Origin: Tetragonia tetragonoides
Taxonomy: Eukaryota > Streptophyta > Magnoliopsida > Caryophyllales > Aizoaceae
Reading direction: 5' to 3'
Length of the DNA: 64,000 nucleotides
Assembly: GCA_038025085.1 (NCBI GenBank)
Contig: CM076142.1
Coordinates: forward strand, 6,236,501-6,300,500
The position numbers were made by a program, and so were the translations under genes. The notes under the pieces are model-generated. The model was not told the origin of the DNA. It made no database searches and saw only the letters and a program-made list of their open reading frames with translations. Shown piece after piece: positions 22,224 to 33,830 of this stretch; within the stretch, counting starts at the first letter, position 1, and every line of letters starts with the position of its first letter.

Positions 22224-24182
22224 TCAAAACGAATTCTGATTAGGTTTGTACAGAACTGAATCAGAGTGAACAGCCCGTGATCTCAATGACCTTTTCTGAT
22301 GCTTCGTCTCAATCTGTTTCTGCTCATTTTGGTTGTCAACATTCTCATTCTCTCTCCTCTCTTCCTCCTCAGGTTGATGATCACTGTCCACTTCCACTTC
22401 CACTACTACTTCAGTAGTGACTTCTTTCACTTCACCTAATGATTGATCTTTTTTATTGTTGCTTGGTGCAACATACACAAAGGGTCCCCCAGCCATGTCT
22501 TTGAGGTCCAAAAGAGGCTCCAATAACTTGATCACGGCACTCATTTTCGGCCTCGATTTGGCATGTCTGCTTAGGCATTGGTACGCCAAAAGAGCCCCCA
22601 TTTTCGACCCTTCGATCGAGTACTGCCCCTCGAGCCTTGGGTCCATTAGGCCCTCGAGTTTTCGAGAATCCTTTAGTAGAGGCCTAGCCCATTCCACTAA
22701 GCTCTGCTCTCTTTTGGGTCGGTTTTTGTCCATGGATCGTCGCCCTGTAAGTAGCTCCAACAAGACTACTCCGAAGCTATACACATCGCTCATGGTCGTC
22801 AAATGACCTAAATTTATAGTTAAGACAATGTGTGTTACTACTATGGTTCTTTGTGTGTGCACTAGATAAACCCCGAGAATATTCTGCCGGTAAGTAGTTT
22901 GGTCGGAAATGAATCAATACCTGTCATAATGTATTCAGGGGCTGCATATCCTCTGGTGCCAACAATGTTCTTAGTTGACACATGAGTTTTATCTTCTTCT
23001 GGTCCATCTCTTGCGAAACCAAAATCTGAGAGATTAGCAGTATAATCCTATATACCATGAGAAATAGTTAAAACAAAAAGTCATTTTCATTACAAATCCC
23101 TAGAAGATCGAAAATAATATTAATAAATAAATAAATCAAGTATTTAAAATTAGCTTACAGCATCTAATAAAACATTTGCAGCCTTGAAATCTCGGAAAAT
23201 GACTGGTTTATTGAGTTCATGAAGAAAAGCAAGGCCTTTTGCAGCTTCTAAAGCAATTTTGATTCTAGTTAGCCATGGCAAGCAAACAGAGTGCCCTGCA
23301 TTCACACGAAATGAACATTGTTTAAATAATGGGGGGCAAAATGGGAAGAAACAATCATAAGAATATAAATGCAGAATTTGAGATATCCTTTCGTTTGATT
23401 CTCAAATTTTGTTGATTTTTAATGAGGGTATATGCATATGCTTACTGCTGAAAAGTTGTTTGTCCAAATTGCCCCTGGCCATGTACTCATATACAAGGAG
23501 CCTTTGGTCATTTTCACAAGAATACCCTATTAGCTTCACCAAATTGTGGTGCCTCAACTGCCCAAGATATATCACTTCAGCCTGAAAATACCCAATTCAA
23601 TAAAAATATATTTTTATTAAAGAAAGAACAATGACTTCAATGGATATTTAGAAGTTTTTTGTGATGTTCATGCAGGGGCAAAATAGTAATTTTCAAAAAA
23701 ACCCAACTTACCAACCATTCCTTGTGGCCTTGTGTACCTTCCAAGTCCAAGACCTTAACAGCCACTGCTTGAGCATCCAAACCTGGCCTAAGTGTATCAT
23801 GAATGAAACCTTTATAAACTGCACCAAATCCACCTTCACCAAGGAAATTACTCATGGAGAAGTTGTTAGTGATCAACCTAAGCTCATCATGACTAAAAAC
23901 ATGGAGGTTTGATCCCGGGATCGAGTTCGAGAGCTCGTCGATCGAGAACTCGGAAGCAAGGTTACCCATGAGGGATGGCCTCTGAGGAGAAGGTGAAGAT
24001 TGCTTAGGATGAACAAGTTCATCTTTGCTCTCTAAGGTATTGGTAAAACAACAAATGGCCATTTTGAGAGCCATGTATGTTTTTCTTAAGGGTTTAGATT
24101 TTCCTTTTGGGTTTGTGGTTGTGTTTGTGTTTGTATTGATTGAACTCCCCTTATTTGAAAGGGAAGCTTGAAGATTAGGCAA
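22224..24182 (-). CDS. Receptor-like cytoplasmic kinase, RLCK-VII / RIPK-PBL type (5 exons, 484 aa)
   Basis: Ser/Thr kinase of the family that relays signals from plasma-membrane immune receptors. Exons in transcript order: 23712-24182, 23446-23581, 23159-23295, 22921-23047, 22224-22807. All introns are GT-AG and the reading frame is continuous, giving 484 aa. Visible motifs: glycine loop [11 protein letters not shown] (115-125), ATP-site Lys143 in AVKVLD, catalytic FRDFK with Asp238 (the RLCK-VII form of HRD), SDFGFAR with Asp256, [10 protein letters not shown], and the C-lobe [18 protein letters not shown]. The N-terminal extension carries [10 protein letters not shown], whose paired cysteines could be acylated; there is no Met-Gly for myristoylation. 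The last exon ends in an acidic and basic low-complexity tail. The start is the first in-frame ATG; the internal MALK Met (residue 37) is an alternative. The activation loop is one residue longer than usual, as in the paralogue at 50019-51721. Confidence 0.93.
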
Positions 24183-24260
24183 AATATGGATGATGTGAAT
24201 GGAAAAGGTAAGTGGAGATGGGTTTGTGGCTTGGGAGACTACCTTTTTTTGAGAAAAGAA

Positions 24261-24273
24261 GTTAATATTTATA
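24261..24273 (-). promoter_or_regulatory. Putative TATA box of the RLCK gene
   Basis: The minus strand reads TATAAATATTAAC about 80-90 bp upstream of the start codon. This is an AT-rich area, so the assignment is tentative. Confidence 0.4.
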
Positions 24274-24689
24274 TTAAATTAAAAAGGAAAGAGTTTAATG
24301 AGTTTGTTAATAGCCTTGTGATTCTACTTTTGTGTTTTTGGGTTTTTAAGTTTTTAATATTCAGAAATGAGCCCCATTGGTCTTTGGTGCATTTGTCTCA
24401 TAAAGAAAATTAAAAAAAATGTAGAAAGAGAGTTTGTCCATTGATTGGTGAAAGAGTAGTAAGGTCTTTAGCTTTTGCATGGGCTTGGCCCACCTTGACG
24501 TTAGTGGGTTAGAACTGTGGCGCTTTTTGGAATGGGGCACATGTCAATAGACTGTGACTCGGTGCTATATTTTGTTGTCATTCATCATTATATTTTTGTC
24601 AATGGGTATTCATCATTTTCATAATATTTACTTATGTTTTGCTCCAATAAATATTTGCTTTTGTTTCTGCCCTATATTTTTGACGTATA

Positions 24690-24975
24690 TAGATACTAGG
24701 GTGGTATTTGTTAAAAAATCTCTTATGAGTCGGACTCAATATCAGACTACCATGATTTTATGTTTGTTTGAAGCGTCTCACATTGAAACCGTCTTGTATG
24801 AGTTTTTGTGGGTGTTAGTAAGTCTTATATGAGACCAACTCACCAAAAAATGGAGTTACTATTTAGAAATGTAGGGGTCACTTATGGTGAACAGTGGTCC
24901 TTTTTTATTGAAAAGTAAATCCCATTTTATCAAAAGTTAAAGAAAAACCGTCTTATAGAAGTTTTTGTGTTAATC
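24690..24975 (+). repeat. Dispersed repeat (GTCTTATATGAGACCAACTC family), first copy
   Basis: Contains AAGTCTTATATGAGACCAAC, then CTCACCAAAAA, GTAGGGGTCACTTATGGTGA and, at the right end, CCGTCTTATAGAAGTTTTTG. An inverted, diverged copy lies at about 54075-54240, next to the third 310-bp array. No coding capacity; the superfamily is unknown to me. Confidence 0.6.
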
Positions 24976-26578
24976 CAATATAGTAATATACTTAAGAGTC
25001 ACCATGTTAATCACTAAACATTACATTATTTTCGCACCAATTTACATTATTTGTCTTCTGGTTTGATTATATTATCTGTAAAGGTGATTTTTCCACTAGC
25101 AAAGCAGTCTATTTGGTAAATGTTTATTGATCAAACTTTGGTTAAAAGCATTTGAGGGCTAGTAAATGCAGGCAAATTCTTAGCTTACTGGCCTACTTCT
25201 ACGGGCTATTTCTTGTAGCCCATTCCCAACCAAGACAAAGGGCCACAATATCTTTAGTTTATCTTTTTGTGGGTGATCCATGATCTTGTTGCTGGGACTC
25301 TGGAGCATCCATCTTGATACTCCATGGGCTGGGGCTTACCTTCTTGATTAGGAAGATACAAGTTGACTTGGCGATTCGAGCTGAGTTTTGACTGAGCACA
25401 GTTTAATGAATCACCGACTCGACTTAGTTACAGCCCTATTCATGACACTAACAAAAAAAAAATGTTTATATCTCAGTCTATCTTATACCTCTAGAATATA
25501 CATTAAGTTCCCACAAGTACAATTAAATTAAGTAGGTTGTGGGGATGGTTGGATTGATAATTCCCAGTAAGTCTCGTATTTGAGCTTGGTCATAAGTTAA
25601 TCTTGTAAACTTATTTGAACGGTGTGACTTTCAGACTATTGCATAGATCTACGAAAAATAAGTAGTGGGCCGAGTGGCTATAGATCTCTTGTAAAGTTCG
25701 AGTCATATTAATATTGGACAAATTGGTTTGACATTTCCTTAAGGAAAGTTGTCAAAGGAGATTCTGGCCAAAGTCTACAAAGGTAAGAGGTTGCGGTCGG
25801 ATTCGCATGTATAGCTCGTTGTAGGCATTTTAAATAATAAAAATACCATTCTTGAGTAAGAATTGGAACCCGTCTTAGTTCTAACTTCTAAAGAATAGGT
25901 TAGTTTCCACTTTCCACATTGAGTAATCGATTGCTAATATGAACTTTCTTAGATTTACATTGAGAAACTAACGCCAATAACCCAAGAAATAATCATGAAT
26001 TCCCTGCTTTAGCGTCAGAAAACAAACATGTTGGTCGTCATGAAATGTACACTTCGTTTCTTGGATTGGAAAGTTATAGATAGGGGCATCCATTGACTTC
26101 AATGCTCTTTCCAAATAAAAGTTCTATTTTTGCAAAAAATAAAAAATAAAAAAAAAAAGAGGAAAGTTCTACCTTACCAACCTCAAACAAGACAAAGAAA
26201 TGTTAAGCCATCACTGATAACATCATTACCCCATTGTCTCCAAAGAGACTTTCGCCTAGGCAAGATAAGAGGGTTCGGTTGTACTGATTTGCCATGTATT
26301 ATAAGAGTCTCACAAAGAGACTGTTTTCATTAAAGTCAGCACTAATTTGCCATGTATTTATATAGTACAAGCAAATTAAATAAACACTAACTATTGAATT
26401 ATTATTTAAAAAAAGAAACTATTAAACGACAAGGCTCATGAAGGAGTAGAATAACACAATATATAAGTTTATATAGGTCCTTTCTAAACTAATTGACAAT
26501 AAAAGTATAACTCCCTTGACTTATATATAGGTGTGTATTTCTTCCTCAAAAACTCCAAAGCGACCTCTAATCCTCACT
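24976..26578. other. Intergenic DNA with weak SINE-like traces
   Basis: No convincing gene. At about 25660-25720 GGGCCGAGTGGCTATAGATC and AAAGTTCGAGTCAT resemble degenerate Pol III A and B boxes. An A-rich insert at 26127-26162 is bracketed by AAAGTTCTA (26118-26126 and 26163-26171), possibly another short retroposed tail. Confidence 0.35.
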
Positions 26579-26770
26579 TAGATCCTGTTCTTTTCGTCGA
26601 TTCCGTGTTGCATTCCGTTCTGTTCCGTTCCAATTTGTTTCGTTTCGTTCCGCATTTTGTACTTCATTTTGTCTCACATGTTTTTGAATTATTTACACCG
26701 CGCCGTTCCGTTCCAATCCGTTCCGTTCCTCACCGTCCCGTACCATTCCGTTGAAGAGAATAGGATCTTA
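26579..26770. mobile_element. MITE filled with GTTCC pentamer repeats
   Basis: The termini TAGATCCTGTTCTTTTCG and, reverse-complemented, TAAGATCCTATTCTCTTC form an inverted pair. Between them is a degenerate run of (T)TCCGT and GTTCC pentamers (CCGTTCTGTTCCGTTCC, CCGTTCCAATCCGTTCC and similar). A clear target duplication is not visible. The arrangement parallels several other elements in the window that share the design but not the oligomer. Confidence 0.6.
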
Positions 26771-27289
26771 CTTTAACGTGACCTATGCAATAATGCGCCA
26801 TCACTAATTCACGGGAGTAAAAAGTTTGGTTTATTATCTTTTTCATTCAATAAGAAAAAAGCGTCCAAAACGACCGGAGATTCTGGGCATAGTGCAATAC
26901 AAATGGCCAAATGGTAAACACAAGTGCAAATCATTAAACACAAGTGTAATTATATTTCCTTTTCCCTTTGTCGCATATCTTTCCTATTTCATTTTCGTTG
27001 TGTGACCGCAATCCTAATAATGTGTTTGACTCCCACTCTCAAAAAGATGAAAAATGGAATTCTACTTTCTACAAACGGGCCATATAGAAGGGTCAGATGA
27101 GAATTAGTACATTGCACAAAACACATTTTGAGGAAAAACCACAAGAAAAATAAGTGTAGGATGGGGACACTTGAAGTACATTGATGGAATTCGAAGAAAT
27201 TGGAAACAACGCACATGTAAATAATTTGGAAGATTATGAAATACGCGCGCATATACACACACTATCAAATGGTTCTACATGGGAATATC

Positions 27290-27412
27290 ATTAGAAGCTA
27301 CAAATAAAGAAATTTAACCCAAAAAAAAAAAGCTACAAATAAAGAATGTGTAATACAATAATATCAAGTGGGGCTTTACTAGCTACATCATTATATATAC
27401 ATATACTAATAT
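27290..27412. repeat. Left end of duplication unit 1, with a poly-A scar
   Basis: CAATAATATCAAGTGGGGCT and its surroundings (27354-27385) recur at about 37240-37270, just before the second unit. Within it a 17-bp sequence, AAGCTACAAATAAAGAA, is duplicated (27295-27311 and 27330-27346) around an 18-bp insert that ends in an A-run. The second unit has only one related copy, followed directly by the shared flank, so the insert is private to unit 1. Confidence 0.7.
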
Positions 27413-27425
27413 CACTAAGTTTTCT

Positions 27426-27702
27426 ATGAGGTTGCCTCAAGTTCTTTATGACGCTTCTCCCAAATACAATTGTGAATCGCCCCCTTCTCTCTGTCTCTCG
27501 ATCTCAAACTTCAGCGCAACATCGCCCTTTTGCTCTCAAATGTGGTGTGTTCGCCCAGCCATGGCAGCGAATTCACAAGCCTATGTCAATTCTGAACTAT
27601 GTCACTCATCAGAAACGGGGATAGCCGGAAACCATAATCTAAGGAAATTTAGCAGCGAATCTGGAAGGCAAGAATTAGGGTTGAACGCTATGCCAATTTT
27701 AA
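27426..27702 (+). CDS. Possible first exon of an unidentified protein (plastid-targeted-like)
   Basis: An open frame starts MRLPQVLYDASPKYNCE, or at the internal Met of MWCVRPAMAANSQAY (27540). It runs through GNHNLRKFSSESGRQELG and LNAMPILM to a possible donor AATG/GTAATC at 27702. Base composition is less AT-rich than the surroundings, and the Ser-rich, positively charged N terminus resembles an organelle transit peptide. I do not recognise the protein. A stretch at about 28563-28690 is also open (INANGLPFPGQLADVCRCAV) and preceded by an acceptor-like GATTAG, but joining them is speculative. It lies inside the candidate Helitron-like insertion, so it may be a captured gene fragment. Confidence 0.3.
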
Positions 27703-27764
27703 TGGTAATCAACTATCCCCACATTCTCATCATTCTTTTTTTCGAATTCCCTTCTCCCCAATGA

Positions 27765-30490
27765 CAAGTCCTATCTCATTCTTCCTGTTGATATAACTTT
27801 TATCTCAAGTACTCCTCAATTTTCAGTTTTGTTAAAGTTTTGCTTGAAATTTATATCGTTTGGTGGGTTTATTTGGAATTGAAATCACTCTACTATCTAG
27901 GTATGTTCGCAGTTCAACCAAAAAAATATCCTTTGGAATTGAGCACAACCTGTGCTTTACCAATCCTAATACTTGGGCGATGTATGAGCTATTAATCAAA
28001 TTATCATGTTCCACTTTTATGTAGACAGATTTCTTCAAGGGTTGCAGTTATACTGATAAAAATTGTCAAGACTTTGAAGGGGTGTGAATTAGATTGATAA
28101 GGATAATTTATACTTTCAACAACTAAAATTCCCTATTTATTTTGGAACACTTATAGGTTATAGTTTGCTAATTTGATGATGCAAAATACATAGACACAAC
28201 CCACTAGATTCTTCAATCATTGACAATTTAAAGAGAATAGACCATCCAAAATGGGCAAAAAAGAAAGACATGCTACAAGATGAATGTTCACCTGTGTTTT
28301 GTTTCATATATTATAAGCTATCCCAAATATAGCGCAATTTTCATTTACATCTCAATTTATGGCAAAGGTGTTCTTTTATCATAGCCTATTGTATGTTTAT
28401 CAAGGATGGGAAATAGCTATTTAAGTGCATTTTGCTTTACCACATTCCTCTATCTCTTATTATTTGCTGTATTGTTTTTGGATATTCCGATATCTCTATC
28501 AGAGTTTTTCTTTACAGTGTAGTAAGAGCAAGATATAAATTGAGTTCAGATGATGTTGATTAGAAGATCAATGCAAATGGATTACCATTTCCCGGCCAAT
28601 TAGCAGATGTCTGTAGATGTGCTGTAATCATATGGGTCCAAAGTCCGAGAAGTGAACACCGAGTTCGCAGCATCGACTTTGCTAGATAGGAAAGTTTGTT
28701 CGACATTGTCATGCTCGCTACCATATTTTGTAAATGGAACTTCTTAGTTTGATAAAGTTTTGATGTTTGATGGTGCAGTTAATGTGTAGAATTGATTAAT
28801 TTTTTGTAAAAGGAACTTCTTGAGTTGTTATGATTGTGATTAGAGGATACATATACTACTCAAGACTCATGTAGGCCCTCATACATAGTTAGCGAAGTAG
28901 CTTAAACAAGCTACTCTCCAGTATTCTATGTTCAATCCTTTATTAAGTGTGAGCAGACTGAGTAAAAATCATTTGCTTAAGCGGGAACAGTCTTTCTGAT
29001 TTCACTGCGATAAGGTTTGTGACTTTTTATTCAGCATAGAGTACTGGAATAGAATAGAACTCATTCAGATTTGGAGGCCTTTGCATTCTGATAATGTTTC
29101 TGATCACATGAACACAACTTTTCTACTGATCATATGCTCTCAATACTAGCAAAAAGTTGGTGATTTCTTTCGTATGTCTCCACCTCTGTTACGTGAGAAG
29201 CCGGACTCCCAGGGATTGAAAATGATTGCATGCTCATCGGCCATAAAATTGACTAGAAGGGAAGCCATATATATATTACACCTCCAACCGTATTCCATTT
29301 TTCTTCTTCTTTTGCACTATAAAGATCTTGTTTTTTTTTTTTTTTAAAAAAAAATATTTCACAAGAAGATTGTAAAGATCTTGGAGATTGCATCATATAA
29401 TAGAAAATTGTCATTTTCAGAAAATTACATTTATTTCAAATCTTTTTTTTATTAAGAGTTTTTATGGGTGCTTCGAGTAAAAAAAGTATAACCTTTACAA
29501 AACACACTACTTTTAAAAATATAGTCACCAGTGCAAAATAGAATTCCAATCGATTTTTAAATGGAATTCCAAAAAATAGTGAAAGTATCCATTCTACAAT
29601 CTCCAATGGTTGTTACTATAAAAGTTAATAAATTCATTAACTTTAGGGTTTGTATTCTTTGGTGAATGCCATCTTTCGAGGCTAATAAGCAAAAGTATTG
29701 GCTACATGATGGATTATTGATCTTTTTCCTTAAAACTAGAGCGGGTGATGCAAGCTCATCAAGCCATATGTTTGGGTAGAAGAGCGTCTAATTCAAATGG
29801 AACAAAGGTACATTACATCTATGAGGCATAAGCTTTGGTACTGTTCTCTATTTGGTAATTCTATTATTTATAATTAGTTTAACAGTTTTACATATATGAG
29901 GACCACCACAGAGACTAATAATATCTATATCTTATTTCTCATTTAGGAGTGCAAGGAACTCATCAAACACTTGGAGAACAATAGGAATGAGGAATGAGGA
30001 ATGAGGAACGAGGAATGAGGAATGAACAATGCTGCAGGGAGACCAATAAGTATATACAGAGGCAGGCAAAGAACGGTGTTTTGTTACCTTTAGGAATGGA
30101 ATAACGGTAGGCTTACTTATTTTGAGGTTCATTAGGGGAATTCTTACGCTAACCTGTGTATAAGCCTTCAACTAATATAAAGTTCATTTTCATACCAACA
30201 AAACAAGCTGGTGAAATTGTTGGACAAAACTTATGTTGTCCCTATAATAGCATAATTCTTTTGGAGATGAATTGAACTATCAAATTTGTGTATTTGATAT
30301 TAAATATAGAGGCTATGAAGGTCCTCATTTTTTAGGAAAAATCATTTTCAAATTAAATAGATATTCGGTAAAACATAATTGTTTTGAAAATTTATCAAAT
30401 TAAAGGAGAATATTTTTCACATTTAGATTTTTGAGATCTTGACGTGTTCTGTGTTATCGATACTTAATACACCATCTTTGTTCACTATAG
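27765..30490. other. AT-rich DNA with no confident gene
   Basis: Beyond the possible open stretch at 28563-28690, this region has only short ORFs. An 11-bp direct repeat, TAAAGATCTTG (29320-29330 and 29373-29383), flanks a T/A-rich 42-bp insert. A cluster of GGAATGA pentamer-to-heptamer repeats (GAGGAATGAGGAATGAGGAA) occurs at about 29985-30025. Confidence 0.45.
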
Positions 30491-31310
30491 TCTATATATA
30501 AGTAGTATAGGTCAATGACTACTAAAAACGTTAAGTGGATTGCAATTTTCGAAAAAAGAAAAAAGAAAAACGAGAGATTGATCAAGTACAAACAAAAAAC
30601 AAAATTAATAACATTTTAATATACACAAATAAAATTCAATAGTGAGGACTTGAGTGGCCAGTACTTCAATTAAGAACATCAAGAATTAATAAAGGGTGTA
30701 CATATTGCCAGATAAATAAATAATCTTTTATGTTCAATAATTACTATTTGCTACCCACCGCAATTCCGTGTATCCACAATGTAAATAATTATATATAATA
30801 TCTTGCTTTTTTATTGTAAATTTCTCGGATATTTAAATTTCACATGAATCACTAGAAAATTTGGGTTAAAACAAATTTAAAAAAAGTTATGCATAATGAA
30901 GATTTTACCAGCCCTTTTTAAGATGAAAAGTAATTTGAAATATTCAAATTTATAATTATGATTCCTTTTAACAAAAAAAAAATCAAGAATCTCTATACAT
31001 TTAATGTAAACAAAATCAAAACCTAATAAGAAAAAAAAAAAAGACCATAAAATTTAAAAATGGATGTGCCCGTACGCACGGGCTTCATAAACTAGTTAAT
31101 TTTTATAAGGCATGAGGATGCCCTCAATAACTTTCTAAAATAAAGACCCGTTATTATATGCATGCCATGCGACTACGGCTCATGTACGCAAGTAATCAGG
31201 ACATGACCCGACCAGGCCACCTCTTTATATATGCAATTTGCATCTTTTCAAATTTCCAATTAGACTTAAAAGGCTAGGAAATGGCTTTAAGTCGTATATG
31301 GACCATTTCT

Positions 31311-31480
31311 GGAAATCGATTACATGAAATGTACTGTTAGGCTGTTAGCAATCAGACTATTGATTTCTTCTAGCTTTACTACACCACAACTAAAGGGGGA
31401 GGGGATAAGATTGAGGAGAAGAAATACTGATATTGACGAAGACTACCCTATGTGTCAATGTCAGTATGTCATTGTGATCT
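31311..31480 (+). repeat. Direct repeat on the left of array A
   Basis: AAATCGATTACATGAAATGT through TATTGACGAAGACTACC to CTATGTGTCAATGTCA. A diverged copy in the same orientation lies on the other side of the array (33850-34060). The same pair surrounds array B (37855-38001 and 45418-45530). It could be the direct terminal repeats of a composite element or a target duplicated when the array arrived. Confidence 0.65.
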
Positions 31481-31627
31481 ATGTGTTTTGGGCCTTCGTA
31501 TTTCATAGTTTGCTTAAGCACCCTTAGCTCCTAGTCCCATGATGTTCAGTGAGCGCGCCCATGTTCCAACGCTAGAGATCGCCATGTCTCATGTATCAGC
31601 GCCCAGTGAGCGCTATGTCTCATGTTC

Positions 31628-33680
31628 ATGGGTGAAATCGAAATTTGGGGACCCAGACGACCGCCAAGGGGCATCTGAGGTCCTCTAGGGTGAAGATAAA
31701 ACCCCCGGAAAAGTTTGGGCAAAAACGAGAACCAAGCCCTGGGAAGTCGAAAATCAAAAGTTATAATCCACGTTTTTTGGGCTTACGGGAGGCCCCGAAA
31801 GTGGCCGGAACGAAGTTCGATATTTTCGCACCACATCGCAAGGGACATCCCTAGGGAACATGGGAGGGCCTAAGGGTCCATTATTGGGTCCCTAATAGGC
31901 TTGGAAGGGCGTTTTTATGGAACACCGATGTAAGGGCCTAAACAAAGAAAGCATGGGTGATATCGAAGTTCGGGGATCTTGATGACCTTTCCCGGGTACC
32001 GAGGGTCCTCTAAGGCCATGATAGACCCCTCGGAGAAGTTTGGGCACAAATGACACCCGGGCCTCGAAGCTGAAAACGTAGGCTAATCCACGTTTTTTGG
32101 CTCCCGGAGGGCCCGAGAATGAAGGTGGAAATTTTTGCACCACATCGCAAGGGCCACCCCTAGGGAACATGGGAGACCTCCGGGGTCCGTAATCGGGTCC
32201 CTGATAGGCTCGGAAGGGCGTTTTTACGGAACAACGATGTAAGGGTCGCCCGAACACTAAACGCATGAGTGATATCGAAGTTTGGGGATCTTGATGAACC
32301 TCCCGGGGCACCAAGGGTTCTCTAAGGTCATGATAGACCCCCCGGAGAAGTTTGTGCATATAAACACCCGGGCCCCGGAAAGCCGAAAACGTAGGCTATA
32401 ATCCACCTTTTTTGGCTCTCGGGGGCACCGGAACGAAGGTGGATGTTTTCGCACCACATCGCAAGGGACACCACTAGGGAACATGTGAGGCCCTCGGGGT
32501 CCGTTATCCGGTCCCTGATAGCTTGGAATGACGTTTTTACGGAACACCGATGTAAGGGCCCACACCAAAAGCATGTGTGATATCGGAGTTCGGGGATCTT
32601 GATGATCCTCCAGGGGCACCAAGGGGTCTCTAAGGTCATGATAGATCCCCCGGAGAAGTTTGGGCATATATGACACCCGAGCCCCGGGAAGCCGTAAACG
32701 TAAGCTATAATCCACGTTTTTTGGCTCCCGGGGGTCCCCGGAATGAAGGTGGATATTTTACGCACCACGTCGCAAGGGACACCCCTAGGGAAAATGTGAG
32801 GCCCCCGGGGATCGTTATCGGGTCTTTGATAGGCTTGGAAGGGCGTTTTTATGGAACACCTACGTAAGGGCCCGAACACCGAACGCATGGGGGATATCGA
32901 AGTTTGGGGATCCTAATGACCTTCCCAGGGCACCGACGGCCCTCTAAGGTCATGATAGACCCCTCGGAGAAGTTTGGGCAAAAATGAAATCCGGGCCCCG
33001 AGAAGCTGAAAACGTAGGCTATAATCCACGTTTTTTGGCTCCCGAGGGCCCCCGGAATGAAGGTGGATATTTTCGCACCACATCGTAAGGGACACCCCTA
33101 CGGAACAGGGAGGCCCCCGAGATCCGTTATAGGCTTGGAAGGGCGTGTTTACGGAACACCAATGTAAGGGTCCGAACACCAAACGCATGAGTGATATTGA
33201 ATTTCGGGGATCATGATGACCCTCCCGGGACATTGAGGGTCCTCCAAGGTCATGATAGATTACCCGGAGAAATTTGGGCAAATGACATCCGGGCCCCAGG
33301 AAGCCAAAAACATAGTCAATAATCCACGTTTTTTTGGCTCACGGGGGTCTCTGAATGGATGTGGATATTTTTGCACTACATCGCAAGGGAAACCACTAGG
33401 CAACATGGGAGCGGGTCCCTGATAGGCTTGGAAGAGCATTTTAACGGAACACCAATGTAAGGGTCTGAACACCAAACGCATGGGTGATATCAAAGTTCAG
33501 GGATCCCGATGACCCTCTTGAGACATCAAGTGTTCTCTAAGGTCATGTTAGACTCCCCGGAGAAATTTGGGCAAAAATGACACCCAAGTCCCGGAAAGGC
33601 GAAAACGTAGGCTACTAAATCCATGTTTTTTTGGCTCACAGGGCGCCCCGGAACGAAGGTGGATATTTTCGCACAACGTC
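31628..33680 (-). repeat. Array A: GC-rich tandem repeats, period about 310 bp, about 6.5 units
   Basis: The TTGGAAGGGCG-type landmark recurs at 31901, 32211, 32523, 32835, 33135 and 33429, so units are 310-312 bp, with two shortened to about 300 and 294. Each unit has GGGATCCTGATGACCCTCC, GTCATGATAGACCCC, GAGAAGTTTGGGC, GGCTATAATCCACG, GATATTTTCGCACCACATCG and CAAGGGACACCCCTAGGGAA. The array is much more GC-rich than the surroundings. Long open frames on the minus strand (VPCDVVRKYPPSF, GPLHRCSVKTPFQAYQGPDN) arise from the repetition. They have no start context and change frame between units, so I do not call them genes. Confidence 0.92.
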
Positions 33681-33689
33681 GAACGAACT

Positions 33690-33830
33690 TCTAGTTTTGG
33701 GCCTTCCAGTGAGATGTTTTGAGCTTCTTAGAAATTAAAAACGACGTCAGGAAGAGGTTAAGAGGGAGGTTTGTGAGAAAAAATAGAAGGAGAAGTAGAA
33801 GCAATTATACAATAGGCCAAACACCACCTA
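33690..33830. repeat. Array-border block next to array A
   Basis: CTTCTAGTTTTGGGCCTTCC, TTTTGAGCTTCTTAGAAATT, GGGAGGTTTGTGAGAAAAAA, and an end near AGGCCAAACACCACC. The same block borders array B (about 45260-45390). A third copy, interrupted by a LINE, lies at about 4100-4905. Confidence 0.6.

Larger units (their letters stand above)
27413..31095 (+). mobile_element. Helitron-like insertion, 3' end well defined, 5' end uncertain
   Basis: The right end has Helitron 3' terminus features. A hairpin GCCCGT-ACGC-ACGGGC lies at 31068-31083, then an 8-nt spacer and CTAG at 31092-31095, followed by a T at 31096. The DNA on either side (27290-27412 and from 31108) corresponds to sequences separated by only about 400 bp in the second duplication unit (37240-37655), part of which is a SINE. 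So about 3.7 kb is private to this unit. The 5' end should start with TC after an A. Candidates are near 27411, which would include the gene-like exon at 27426, and TCTATATATAAGTAG at about 30491, which would give an element of only about 600 bp. No Rep/helicase ORF is present, so it would be non-autonomous. Confidence 0.5.

Noticed and set aside
23661..23912. 83-aa plus-strand ORF
   Set aside because: Antisense to exon 1 of the RLCK gene and its intron; an antisense shadow.
31892..33493. Several overlapping minus-strand ORFs of 77-186 aa (VPCDVVRKYPPSF-type protein)
   Set aside because: They follow the 310-bp repeat period, shift frame between units and have no consistent start; the GC-rich composition explains the lack of stops.
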